DNA from: Dongia deserti
Lineage (GTDB): Bacteria > Pseudomonadota > Alphaproteobacteria > Dongiales > Dongiaceae
Direction: 5' to 3'
NCBI RefSeq assembly: GCF_003574735.1
Contig: NZ_QORW01000010.1
Span: 124,001-188,000 of the forward strand
DNA: 64,000 bases
Shown here: positions 1 through 8,198 of the stretch, piece by piece
Numbering within the stretch: position 1 is the first letter of the stretch
How the letters are laid out: each line of letters opens with the position of its first letter
Notes under the pieces: model-generated
Databases searched by the model: none
The model's input: the letters and a program-made list of their open reading frames with translations, nothing else
Told to the model about the DNA's origin: nothing
Made by a program: the position numbers and the translations under genes

Positions 1-613
1 GCTCATTGTCGCGCAGCAGGGCGGCGATCTCGTAAGCGTGGTCCGGCGCGTCCAGATCGATCGTGCTGTCGCCGGTCGTGTTGTCCATGTCGATGATGCG
101 GAAGCGGAAGCCCTTGATCATCGGCGGCAGCATCAGGCCGGCGCAATACATCGGATCAGCAAAGGCTAGGAACAGTGGCAGGTTATAGGCGCCAGGTCCG
201 CATTTGTCCGCCATCAGGACCAGGAAGGATTCCGCCGGGCGGCGTCCGGCCAGTTCATGATCGAACTCGATCTCCGCGACACCGGGGCCGGCGCCGCGCA
301 GATTGCCCGAGGGCGCATCCGCCAGCAGGTCCTGGCCGGCGCCATAGAGGCCGAATTGCTTGGCGATCTGTGTCCCTTTCGTGAAGACGTTCCAGGCGAA
401 TTTGTGGATCTCCGGATGGCCCTTGCCGCGCCCGTGGCTCATCACGAGGGCAATGTCGTCACCGGTGTGGGCGACGTAGCCGTCGACGAGGAGTCCTTTC
501 CCCACCGCCTCCGCCACGGCTTGGCGCGCAACATCGAGCATGCGATGCGACGGCTTGGTATGGCCGCCGATAGAGCCGACATCTGCTTTAATGACCGAGA
601 GCGTGAGTCTCAT
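1..613 (-). CDS. Fructose-1,6-bisphosphate aldolase/phosphatase, archaeal type (5' part, runs off the window)
   Basis: The enzyme is bifunctional: it condenses the two triose phosphates to fructose-1,6-bisphosphate and then dephosphorylates it, making gluconeogenesis one-way. The ATG at 613 opens a frame with no stop to the window edge (204 codons visible). It begins MRLTLSVIKADVGSIGGH and has the family's metal ligands at the expected positions: Asp11 in KADVGS, His18 in GGH, and Asp52-Asp53 in TGDD. GAGQDLL, SGNLRGAGPGVAE, MADKCGPGAYNLP and FADP follow in family order. The aldolase lysine and tyrosine lie beyond the window. The family is typical of archaea and some deep-branching bacteria, so its presence beside alphaproteobacterial genes suggests old transfer or a lineage-specific gluconeogenic route. 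Identification is firm; physiology is inferred. Confidence 0.95.
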   Translation of the reverse strand, partial: MRLTLSVIKADVGSIGGHTKPSHRMLDVARQAVAEAVGKGLLVDGYVAHTGDDIALVMSHGRGKGHPEIHKFAWNVFTKGTQIAKQFGLYGAGQDLLADAPSGNLRGAGPGVAEIEFDHELAGRRPAESFLVLMADKCGPGAYNLPLFLAFADPMYCAGLMLPPMIKGFRFRIIDMDNTTGDSTIDLDAPDHAYEIAALLRDNE

Positions 614-733
614 GATGCCTCTCCTAGATCCTGCCTGGTGAGACGAGCGCGGCTGCTGGCCCGGAGCGACAAAAACGCTTCTGGGCGCTGCCTCGCACAG
701 CGAGCAGCGTCCGGCCGCGTCATGTACAATTGA

Positions 734-1608
734 ATATGTGCTGACCTAATTCAGCCAGGGCAGCTGAAGCACTAACGCATAGGCGCGCAATCTGTTCCAA
801 AAATACCCCTCGAGCGCACGCCGAAGTCGTGACCGAACGCATCTAAGCCGCAAGCAGCGGCGTCACGAGATGAAATCAGGACCGTCAGCACGTCCTGGGT
901 GATGGTCGCGACCGGCCCGGTGCCGAACACCGAGTCTATATGCAGATGGGAAAGGGCCCAGGGCAGCATCAGCCCGATCGAGCTGGCCAACGTGCCGGCG
1001 AGCAGGACGCGGCGTAGGACATCCGCCCCACGCGCTGCAGCACTGTTGCACGCTTTCGGTTTCGATCGACGAAGGAAATGATCGAACGGCCAGGTGCCCC
1101 GCCGATTCCATGATGTGATAGTGCAGGATATCGCCCGGGCTCGGTTCGTTGCTCATTGGACCAGCTCCCCAGCTTCCCTCGGTGGATCGTTGCGGCGGCG
1201 TAAGCGTCCGGTCTCGACCGCATTGCGCTGACGGCAATCTTCCCTGAAGTCTGCTCGTCCCGGACTCTCCTTCTGGAGGACGCGCACGATCGGTCGAAGA
1301 GGACAGGGCGACACGATCGGAGAACAGGTCAGCATGCAGACTCGCCGCGAACGGAGCGCGCACCTCGGTATCGCGCCATCGTGCGGGTGGCGAGCCAGGC
1401 CAGCAAGGCCGCCGACTGCCTGCTGGCCTTTCTCCCCGAGGACGAGCTGCGGGCCGAGGCGCTGGCTCTCGACGATGATGAGCGGGAGGCGGCGTAATGA
1501 GTGCTCCCCTTGAGACTTGCGCCGACACCCGGGCGGGCGGCCACAATTGGCCTGCGGGGACTCAACCCCAGCACCGGCCACGGCGCAGGCCGTCTCAACG
1601 ACGAAATT
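734..1608. other. Gene-poor region with decayed coding remnants
   Basis: This stretch of about 870 bases holds no intact gene I can support. The open frames are short and mutually overlapping, and none has both a good ribosome site and family similarity. A transporter-like relic lies on the minus strand (listed separately). On the plus strand, frame 1204-1497 ends in an acidic, alanine-rich tail (AFLPEDELRAEALALDDDE) that looks coding-like but has no clear start. A minus-strand fragment opening MSNEPSPGDILHYHIM near 1156 is also possible. I read the region as degenerating DNA between two transcription units. Confidence 0.5.
772..1044 (-). pseudogene. Probable remnant of an MgtE-like Mg2+ transporter C-terminus
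   Basis: The reading frame upstream of the stop at 772 contains LRRVLLAGTLASSIGLML, then PWALSHLHIDSVFGTGPVAT and ITQDVLTVLI. The pattern of a hydrophobic helix, a short basic/His loop, an iDxxxgtGPvaT motif, a QD or ND pair and another hydrophobic stretch resembles the last two membrane helices of MgtE-family magnesium channels. Nothing upstream in this frame gives the N-terminal cystathionine-beta-synthase domains, and the frame degrades beyond about 1045. It is therefore a fragment, not a gene. The assignment rests on motif resemblance only. Confidence 0.4.
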
Positions 1609-2598
1609 TCACTTCCTGCGCAGCCAGTCGGCAAGTGCGCGGCCGATTGCGACGGGTTGGTCTTCCTGAATGAAGTGCAAGCCCTGACCGACGAAGGCCG
1701 TTTCCAAATTTTGGATCAAACCCGTGTAGAAGGGCACGGCTAGCGGCGGGACAAGCACACCCGGTTCGGCATAGGCGAGGAGGACAGGCATCCGAGTCTC
1801 AGCCATAAAGGATTGGATGTCGGTCATCAGCGTCACGCTGGACGCGGGCTCTCCCTCGATCGGCACTTCACGAGGCCAAGCCCAGGTGGGCAGGCGATCC
1901 TCGACCTGACGATAGGGTAGGCCATATTCGCTTCGGGCCATATCGCCCAGCGGACGGTTGATCATCATCGGCAGGATCTGCTCGACGAACTTATTGTTCT
2001 CCATGATCGTCCGGTGTCCTTCTTGCGGATCCCGCATGGCACGGAACATGCCGCCCATCTCTTCGCCCATCGCTTCGTAGGAAGGCTGCGGGAAGGCGGG
2101 TGGCAGGACGCCCTCCATGAAGGCCAGCCGCACGACCTCGTCCGGGTGGCGGCGGGCGAAATCCCAGGCCAGCGCCGCGCCCCAGTCATGGCCAACCAGC
2201 GTGATCCGCTCCAGCCCCATCGCCTCGACGAACGCGTCGAGATAACGGGCATGATCGGCGAATCTGTACTCGATGTCAGGCTTGCCCGAATGACCCATGC
2301 CGATCAGATCGACCGCAATGGTGCGATGGTTTTCGGAGACGAAGGGCATGACGTTGCGCCACAAATAGGCCGCGCTCGGGTTCCCGTGCAGAAACAACAC
2401 CACCTCGCCCTCTCCCTGTTCGAGATAGGACATGGTGCTGTCGAGCACCGCTATCTCATGGCGGGGGATGCTGAGTTCTTCGTTGATCGGAGGAGCGGGG
2501 AGCTTGTGGGCAACGTCCTGGGCGATGGTGGGCTGCGGCGCCATCAGGGAGGTGGATGCGACGAACGCCGCACGTGTCAGGGTCTTGAGCATAGACAT
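1609..2598 (-). CDS. Haloalkane dehalogenase-like alpha/beta hydrolase with N-terminal signal peptide
   Basis: Haloalkane dehalogenases hydrolyse carbon-halogen bonds to give an alcohol and halide. This 329-residue protein has every catalytic feature of subfamily HLD-II: oxyanion/halide Asn73 in HGNP, nucleophile Asp138 followed by halide-binding Trp139 in GHDWG, acid Glu162 in AFMEG, and base His308 in GLHF. Residues 1-27 (start MSMLKTLTR, then a hydrophobic Ala/Ser-rich stretch ending IAQD) look like a Sec signal peptide. Classical LinB/DhaA enzymes are cytosolic, so export is unusual. The gene stands alone between gene-poor DNA and a DUF1330 gene on the same strand. The substrate cannot be read from sequence; a general esterase or epoxide hydrolase is less likely because the Asp nucleophile, Asn and Trp are all present. 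Confidence 0.85.
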   Translation of the reverse strand: MSMLKTLTRAAFVASTSLMAPQPTIAQDVAHKLPAPPINEELSIPRHEIAVLDSTMSYLEQGEGEVVLFLHGNPSAAYLWRNVMPFVSENHRTIAVDLIGMGHSGKPDIEYRFADHARYLDAFVEAMGLERITLVGHDWGAALAWDFARRHPDEVVRLAFMEGVLPPAFPQPSYEAMGEEMGGMFRAMRDPQEGHRTIMENNKFVEQILPMMINRPLGDMARSEYGLPYRQVEDRLPTWAWPREVPIEGEPASSVTLMTDIQSFMAETRMPVLLAYAEPGVLVPPLAVPFYTGLIQNLETAFVGQGLHFIQEDQPVAIGRALADWLRRK

Positions 2599-2672
2599 CT
2601 CCTATCCGGCGCGCCGGTCGCGGCCGGAGGTTTGAGGGTCCAAGGGGGTGCTGGGAGAGTGATCGGTGGCGC

Positions 2673-2960
2673 TTACAGCGCTTCGTATACGAGGAATTCC
2701 ATCTCGCCCGCGGCCTCACGCAGATCAGTCAGCGCCCGGTATTCGGGTGACCCAAACCAGGCGTGGATGGCTGCGAGATCGGGAAACCGGATCACACCCG
2801 TAGCGTGGGGTGCGCCCGTCCCAAGTAGAGCCTCGGCAAAGTTTCCGCGAGCAAGCACCTCGCCGCCGTGCGCCGCGACGGTGGGCGCCGCGGCAGCGCC
2901 ATAGGCCTTCATCTGTGCGGGGTCGCGCACCTTGATGCGTGAGACGAGAAATGCGCTCAT
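2673..2960 (-). CDS. DUF1330 family protein
   Basis: This is a 95-residue protein with the ferredoxin-like dimeric alpha/beta-barrel signature of DUF1330. It opens MSAFLVSRIKVRDPAQMKAY, has HGGEVLARG in the middle and ends with the F-G-S-PEYRAL motif and a YEAL tail. The ATG at 2960 is preceded by GGAGG about 9 bases upstream. It is divergent from the TetR gene at 3057 across about 96 bases, so it is the likely regulatory target. Members are often small stress- or quinone-related proteins, but no reaction is established for the family as a whole. Confidence 0.85.
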   Translation of the reverse strand: MSAFLVSRIKVRDPAQMKAYGAAAAPTVAAHGGEVLARGNFAEALLGTGAPHATGVIRFPDLAAIHAWFGSPEYRALTDLREAAGEMEFLVYEAL

Positions 2961-2997
2961 CCAGGGCCTCCTTCTTGACGCGCAAGGTTTTGAACAG

Positions 2998-3014
2998 GTA
3001 TGTACAAAACATAC
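2998..3014. promoter_or_regulatory. Perfect inverted repeat, candidate TetR operator
   Basis: GTATGT-ACAAA-ACATAC is a perfect 6-bp inverted repeat with a 5-base centre. It sits in the short divergent gap between the DUF1330 gene and the TetR gene. A related half element (ATGTATAAAAC at 3035-3045, against ATGTACAAAAC at 3000-3010) lies 35 bases on. Position and symmetry suggest the operator of the adjacent TetR; binding is inferred. Confidence 0.6.
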
Positions 3015-3056
3015 TTGGACTATTTTGTCCATAGATGTATAAAACTTTCTGGAAGG

Positions 3057-3677
3057 ATGCCGCTCTTGGCTCGACCCTCGAAATTCGACCGGGATGCCGC
3101 GATTGAGACGGTGATGCAGGAGATCTGGCGCTCCGGTTACGAAGCCAGCTCTGTCAAGGCGATCTCCGAAAAGCTCGGCATCACCCGATCGAGCTACTAC
3201 AACAGCTTCGGCACGCGCGAGGACTTGTTCAGGGCAGTGCTCGCAGCCTATTTCGCGCAGTCCCCGGACCGGGCGCTCCATGAAAGCATCCCGGATCAAT
3301 CGGTCAGACTTTTGATCTCGGACACGTTCCGGAAGGTCTGCGCGGCCCGTGGATGCGATCCGGAAGGTCGCGGATGTCTGGCGATCAACAGCCTGTGCGA
3401 GCTTGCCGGCGGTCCGCAAGCGAAACTCAGTACCATGCTGATCGAGGCCGTGCTCACCAGTGCCGCGCGGTTCGAGATGCTACTTGAACTCGCTGTCGCC
3501 CGCGGCGAACTCGACGCGGACACCGACGTGCATGGCAAGGCCCTGGCACTGCAATCGCTGCTGATCGGTATCAACACGCTGTCGAAGGCAGTGCGTAACG
3601 AGGAGGAACTCTGGCTCGCCGCGCGCACCAGCCTGGAGGCGCTTGGCGTTTACGAGGGAGAAGATGCGTCGCTTTGA
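3057..3677 (+). CDS. TetR/AcrR family transcriptional regulator
   Basis: The N-terminal TetR helix-turn-helix is clear: KFDRDAAIETVMQEIWRSGY, then SVKAISEKLGITRSSYYNSF, with the ligand-binding half to the C-terminus (about 206 residues). I chose the ATG at 3057 because the upstream codons run into the operator-like repeat at 2998-3014. GGAAGG abuts this ATG, so a TTG at 3066 is a possible alternative. The C-terminal pair RGCDPEGRGCLAINS matches the TetR_C_16-like class in which a conserved GCL motif is common. It overlaps the glycosylase gene downstream and is divergent from DUF1330, so it probably represses both itself and DUF1330. Confidence 0.88.
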   Translation: MPLLARPSKFDRDAAIETVMQEIWRSGYEASSVKAISEKLGITRSSYYNSFGTREDLFRAVLAAYFAQSPDRALHESIPDQSVRLLISDTFRKVCAARGCDPEGRGCLAINSLCELAGGPQAKLSTMLIEAVLTSAARFEMLLELAVARGELDADTDVHGKALALQSLLIGINTLSKAVRNEEELWLAARTSLEALGVYEGEDASL

Positions 3678-4329
3678 CGAAATTTACGCGATCGCGGCCG
3701 AACGCAAGGGTGGGACCAAAGCGCTGGAAGCCCTGCTCGACAGGCCACTGCCGCGCGATGAAATCGCAGCCATTGCAGATGACCGCTGGCTGTCGTCAAT
3801 GGCACGTAGCCTTTTCGAGGCGGGTTTCAACTGGAAGGTCATCGACGCCAAATGGGAGGGCTTCGAAGCTGCTTTCGAAGGATTCGATCCCCGGCGCATC
3901 GCCTACTATCACGACGAAGACGTCGACCGACTCGTGATGGACAGCAGGATCGTGCGCAACGGCGCCAAGATCATGGCGGTCATCGATAACGCCCGCTTCG
4001 CCTGCGATCTGGCTTCGGAGCACGGCTCGGCGGGCAGGTTCTTCGCCGATTGGCCGGACACGAATTTCGTCGGCCTCTTGGAGGTCCTGACCAGGCACGG
4101 CGCACGATTGGGCGGTGTGACGGGCCAACGAATGCTGCGTCGGCTTGGATACTCCAGCTTCATCCTGTCGCCCGATGTTGTTGCCCGTCTCATCGCCGAG
4201 GGCGTGATAGAGGGTGCGCCAAGCGGCAGACGCGCCATGCAGGCGGTGCAGGACGCCTTCAACGAATGGATCGGGCAATCCGGGCGAAGCCTAACCGAGA
4301 TCAGCCGCATCCTGGCGATGAGCATGTAG
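3664..4329 (+). CDS. DNA-3-methyladenine glycosylase I (Tag)-like protein, divergent
   Basis: This 221-residue protein aligns with the helical core of Tag glycosylases, which excise 3-methyladenine from DNA. Shared features are FEAGFNWKVIDAKWEGFEAA for the substrate-pocket helix, FDPRRIAYY, and DVDRLVMDSRIVRNGAKI followed by VIDNA. It lacks the N-terminal Cys and His and the C-terminal His/Cys pair that bind zinc in E. coli Tag, so it belongs to the shorter, zinc-less branch and its activity is uncertain. The ATG at 3664 has GGGAGAAG just upstream and lies inside the TetR 3' end (14-base overlap), implying translational coupling. Confidence 0.75.
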   Translation: MRRFDEIYAIAAERKGGTKALEALLDRPLPRDEIAAIADDRWLSSMARSLFEAGFNWKVIDAKWEGFEAAFEGFDPRRIAYYHDEDVDRLVMDSRIVRNGAKIMAVIDNARFACDLASEHGSAGRFFADWPDTNFVGLLEVLTRHGARLGGVTGQRMLRRLGYSSFILSPDVVARLIAEGVIEGAPSGRRAMQAVQDAFNEWIGQSGRSLTEISRILAMSM

Positions 4330-4396
4330 CCGTGGACACCGAACGGCGCCCACAACACCGAAATTTCAGCCAAGCCATCATCAGGACCATCGAGAA

Positions 4397-5307
4397 ATGA
4401 CCACTGCGCCTCGCTTCCTCGGCTTTCCCGATCGCCTCGCCGATGGCCGCGTGCCCCGTGCGGTGATCTTCGGAGCCGGTCACGGCAGCACCTACCCCGG
4501 CAAGGACAGCAGCGGCCATGCTTGGCCGCCGACGCCATCCGCGCTGCGAGCCAGGAGGATGCCGCGCTTGTCGAGCACTGGGATTTCGATCTCGGCGGCC
4601 CGCTGTTCGACGGCAAGCCGGTCTGCTGCATCGACGCCGGCGACATCCCGACCATCATGCATGACAATGCCGGCAACCGGGTCCGGATCGAGGCGAAGAC
4701 GCGCGAGGTTCTGGCGTTGCCGGCTGTACCGATCCTGCTCGGCGGCGACGATTCCGTGCCCATCCCCTTCCTCGCCGGCTTTGCGGATCATGGGCCGATC
4801 TGGATCCTGCAGATCGACGCCCATATCGACTGGCGCGACGAGGTGCACGGCGAACGCTACGGCTATTCGAACCCGATGCGCCGGGCGAGCGAGATGCCGC
4901 ATGTCGCCGGCATGGTGCAGGTCGGCCTCCGCAGCGTCGGCAGCGCACGCCTCGCCGAAATCGAAGCGGCACGGCACTATGGCAGCCGCTTCGTGACCGC
5001 CCGCGAGGTCCACGCCCAGGGCGTCGAAGCCGCTCTCCGGCATATTCCGGAAGGAGCGCGCGTTGTCGTCACCCTCGACTGCGACGGAATCGATCCCGGC
5101 ATCATGCCGGGCGTGGCGGCGCGCACGCCCGGCGGTCTCACCTACACGCAGGTGATCGACCTGATCGTGGGCCTGGGCAGGCGAGCCAGGATCGCAGGAT
5201 TCGACCTGGTCGAGCTCTATCCTCCCGCCGACATTGACGGCCTGTCGGCCCTGACCGCCGCGCGCCTTCTTGTCAATGTGATCGGCACCATCGTCCGGCA
5301 AGTTTGA
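4397..5307 (+). pseudogene. Agmatinase/arginase-family ureohydrolase with a single frameshift
   Basis: The family hydrolyses a guanidino or amidino group to urea using two Mn2+ ions. The N-terminus (ATG 4397; FLGFPDRLADG, then VIFGAGHGSTYPGKDSSGH) and the rest (from codon 4522; LAADAIRAASQEDAALVEHW) are in different frames. One missing base near 4520-4522 would rejoin them. Downstream the core is intact: QIDAHIDW, TLDCDGIDPGIMPG and a C-terminal ELYPP. The first metal motif reads GGDDS instead of GGDHS, so one Mn-binding His is Asp. The good preservation after the lesion points to a sequencing error or very recent mutation. The guanidino substrate is unknown. Confidence 0.8.
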
Positions 5308-5372
5308 AATCCGGCTTTCCGTCTTCACCAGACAGCGCGCCGAGCAACCGCCTTTACGCAAAAATTTTGCTT

Positions 5373-5425
5373 AATTCTGGTCTCATCGATACCACGATTC
5401 TGGCGCTCTCCATGGAACCAGAATT
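5373..5425. repeat. Inverted repeat between convergent genes
   Basis: AATTCTGGT (5373-5381) and ACCAGAATT (5417-5425) form a perfect 9-bp inverted repeat with a 35-base centre, in the gap between the ureohydrolase and der, which converge. There is no T-run, so it is not a classic terminator. It may be a weak mRNA 3' structure or coincidence. Confidence 0.3.
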
Positions 5426-5431
5426 GTCGAA

Positions 5432-6820
5432 CTACGCCTTTTCCACGAACGGATTATCCGTGCGCCGGAGATAGAGCCGGATCGGCGTGCCTTTGAGGTC
5501 GAAGCGCTCGCGGATGCCGTTGACGAGGTAGCGCGCATAGGCGTCCGGCAGCTCGTCCGCCTTCGCCGCGAACAACGTGAAGGTCGGCGGCCGGGTCTTG
5601 ATCTGGGTCATGTAGCGCAGCTTGATGCGGCGCCCGCGCACCAGCGGTGGCGGATGCGCGACGGTCGCGGCCTCCAGGTAGCGGTTGAGCTGCGCGGTCG
5701 GCACCCGCTTGCTCCACTCGTCGTAGATCTTCAGCACCGCCTGCATCAGCTTGTCGAGATTGCGCCCGGAGCGCGCCGACAAGGTCACGATCGGAACGCC
5801 GGCCACCTGAGGCAGCGATTTCTCCACCCGCTCCTTCAGCCTCTTGAGCGCTTCGGTCTTGTCTTCGATCGCATCCCACTTGTTGGCGGCGATCACCAGC
5901 GCGCGCCCTTCTTCGACCACATGGCGCGCGATGGTGAGGTCCTGCTTTTCCAGCATGTCGTTGGCGTCCAGCACCAGCACGACCACGTGCGCGTAGCGCA
6001 CCGCGCGATCGGTATCGGCGCCGGACAGGCGTTCCAGTTTCTCCACCACGCGCGCGCGGCGGCGCAGGCCCGCGGTGTCGATGAGGCGGATCGGTGTCCC
6101 CTTCCACTCCCAATCGATAGCGATGGCATCGCGCGTGATGCCGGCCTCCGGTCCGGTCAGCAGGCGCTCCTCGCCGAGTAGCGCGTTCGCCAGGGTCGAC
6201 TTGCCGACATTGGGCCGGCCCACGATGGCGAGCTGCAGCACCTTCGGCGCCTCGGCTTCGTCCTCTGGCAGCGCCTCCAATTCCGCGTCGGGATCGGCCG
6301 CAACGTCCTCGAGCTGGGCCTCCTTCCGGTCCGCCACCGCGCGCAGCGCGTCATAGAGCTCGCCCATCCCTTCGCCATGCTCGGCGGAGATCGCGATCGG
6401 CGCACCGAGGCCGAGGCGGAAGGCTTCGCCCAGGCCCGCCTCCGCCGCCCTGCTTTCGCATTTGTTGGCGATCAACAGGATCGGCGTCCGGGTCTTGCGC
6501 AGGCGCCTGGCGAAATGCTCGTCGAGCGGCGTGATGCCGGCGCGCGCATCGATAAGCAGCAGCGCGACGTCGGCGTGGCGGATCGCTTCCTCCGTCTGCT
6601 CGCGCATGCGCGCTTCAAGGGATTCGTCGAATACATCCTCGAGGCCCGCGGTGTCGACCGCGGTGAAGTCGAGATCACCCAGGTGCCCCGCGCCGAAGCG
6701 CCGGTCGCGCGTGACACCCGGCTGGTCATCCACCAAGGCCAGCCTCTTGCCCACCAGGCGATTGAACAGGGTCGATTTGCCGACATTCGGTCGGCCGACG
6801 ATGGCAACGGTGAACGCCAT
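5432..6820 (-). CDS. der: Ribosome-assembly GTPase Der (EngA)
   Basis: Der is an essential GTPase with two tandem G domains that acts in 50S ribosome subunit maturation. The 462-residue protein has [16 protein letters not shown] at the N-terminus with DTAGL and NKCE. A second [16 protein letters not shown] follows near residue 205 with DTAGLRRR and NKWD, then the C-terminal KH-like domain ending in [14 protein letters not shown]. Length and architecture are normal. It lies 8 bases downstream of bamB on the same strand, in the yfgM-bamB-der order found in many Proteobacteria. Start [12 protein letters not shown] is standard. Confidence 0.98.
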   Translation of the reverse strand: MAFTVAIVGRPNVGKSTLFNRLVGKRLALVDDQPGVTRDRRFGAGHLGDLDFTAVDTAGLEDVFDESLEARMREQTEEAIRHADVALLLIDARAGITPLDEHFARRLRKTRTPILLIANKCESRAAEAGLGEAFRLGLGAPIAISAEHGEGMGELYDALRAVADRKEAQLEDVAADPDAELEALPEDEAEAPKVLQLAIVGRPNVGKSTLANALLGEERLLTGPEAGITRDAIAIDWEWKGTPIRLIDTAGLRRRARVVEKLERLSGADTDRAVRYAHVVVLVLDANDMLEKQDLTIARHVVEEGRALVIAANKWDAIEDKTEALKRLKERVEKSLPQVAGVPIVTLSARSGRNLDKLMQAVLKIYDEWSKRVPTAQLNRYLEAATVAHPPPLVRGRRIKLRYMTQIKTRPPTFTLFAAKADELPDAYARYLVNGIRERFDLKGTPIRLYLRRTDNPFVEKA

Positions 6821-6828
6821 GGGGCTCG

Positions 6829-8181
6829 CTATTTCAACGCGATCAGCCGCGCGTCATCGGACAGGATATAGATGGTTTCGTTGGCGACGACCGGTGGCAG
6901 GTGCGAGGAATCGGGCAGCGTCTGTTTGCCGATGATACTGCCGTCATAGGGCGAGAGGGCGACGGCCATGCCGCTGGAGCCAGTCACCAGCAAACGATCG
7001 CTGACCAGCACCGGGCCGGACCAATAGATGCGGTCCTCTTTCTCCTGCGGATTCTCAAATTGCGGCAGAGCGGTGATCCATTTGATGCGGCCGTCCTGGC
7101 GCGACAGGCACACGACCTCGCTGTCGTTGGTCAGCACGAAGACGAAGTCGCCTGCGACCCAGGGCATCTGCGTGCCGCCGAGGCCATTGTCCCACACGCG
7201 GCCGCCGCGCTCCTTGTCGATCGCGGCCATGACGCCGCCATTGCCGATCGCGACGACAAAATCGCGATCGATCACCGGCCGGCCGCGGATGTCGGTCAAC
7301 GTCGCGATGGCGTTGCCGCGCGCGCCGCCGGCGAGCGATTCAGTCCAGATCGAACGTCCGTCCGTCACATCGAATGCCAGCAATTCGCCCGAGGTGTAGG
7401 CCGCGATGACGATGTCGCCGTCCACCGCCGGCGTCGTGCCGCCGAGCAGACCGGCTGCTTCTTCGACACCGGCGTTGGACCACAGCTTGCGACCGTCATC
7501 CAGCGCATAGACCAGCAGCTGATTGTCGATGGTGATGACGAACACGCGCCCGTCGCTGACCGCGGGGGCGGAGCGCATCGGCGCCGGTGCCGTTGCTTCC
7601 CACTTCACCTCGCCGGTCTTGGCATCGAGCAGGAATACGCGTGCGAAGGGCGTCGAAATCACGACGCCGGCTTCGGACCAGGCGATCCCGCCGCCGAACA
7701 GGTCATCATCTTCATCGTCCGGCGTCAGATCCTTACGCCAGATTTGCCTGCCGCTGGCGGCATCGAGGGCGCTGACAATCGAATTCGCGTCCATCGCGTA
7801 TACAACGCCATCGGCGACGATGGGCTCGGCCAGCAGGCGGTTGTCGGAGCTGGCCGAAGCGCCGATATCGACCGACCACACCTGCTGCAGCGCACCTGAA
7901 TTCGCCTTCAAGTGATACATGGCGTGCGTCTGGTTCCCGCCTGCCTGGGCCCACGCATTGTTCACATACGGCTCCGGCAGGATGACATCGGTGCCCGCCA
8001 GCTCCGGATCGACATTCAATTGCCTGTTGAGCTGGAGTGCCGAAACGCGCTCACCGGGCAAGGGCGGCTTCTCGCTGTCGCCGAACCAGCCGCACCCGCC
8101 GAGCAGAAAGAGTGTGCTCAACACCATCACCGATGCAGCGCTGCGGCGCACAGCGCGTGCCGTTTCCCGAAACCCGCTCAT
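6829..8181 (-). CDS. bamB: Outer-membrane assembly lipoprotein BamB (PQQ-like beta-propeller)
   Basis: BamB is the beta-propeller lipoprotein of the BAM complex that folds outer-membrane proteins. The protein (about 450 residues) has a signal peptide with lipobox LLGGC (Cys30). It carries repeated propeller blades with the tryptophan-docking pattern, such as [18 protein letters not shown] and [16 protein letters not shown] use the ATG at 8181 because GGGGGAAATC precedes it closely; the GTG at 8193 would add four residues. It sits between the yfgM-like gene and der with very short gaps, consistent with one operon. Confidence 0.93.
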   Translation of the reverse strand: MSGFRETARAVRRSAASVMVLSTLFLLGGCGWFGDSEKPPLPGERVSALQLNRQLNVDPELAGTDVILPEPYVNNAWAQAGGNQTHAMYHLKANSGALQQVWSVDIGASASSDNRLLAEPIVADGVVYAMDANSIVSALDAASGRQIWRKDLTPDDEDDDLFGGGIAWSEAGVVISTPFARVFLLDAKTGEVKWEATAPAPMRSAPAVSDGRVFVITIDNQLLVYALDDGRKLWSNAGVEEAAGLLGGTTPAVDGDIVIAAYTSGELLAFDVTDGRSIWTESLAGGARGNAIATLTDIRGRPVIDRDFVVAIGNGGVMAAIDKERGGRVWDNGLGGTQMPWVAGDFVFVLTNDSEVVCLSRQDGRIKWITALPQFENPQEKEDRIYWSGPVLVSDRLLVTGSSGMAVALSPYDGSIIGKQTLPDSSHLPPVVANETIYILSDDARLIALK

Positions 8182-8198
8182 GATTTCCCCCACGCCGC

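Noticed and set aside
863-1546. 227-codon minus-strand open frame in the gene-poor region
   Set aside because: It is low complexity in most parts, conflicts with other fragments and has no domain; only the MgtE-like tail in another frame is supportable.
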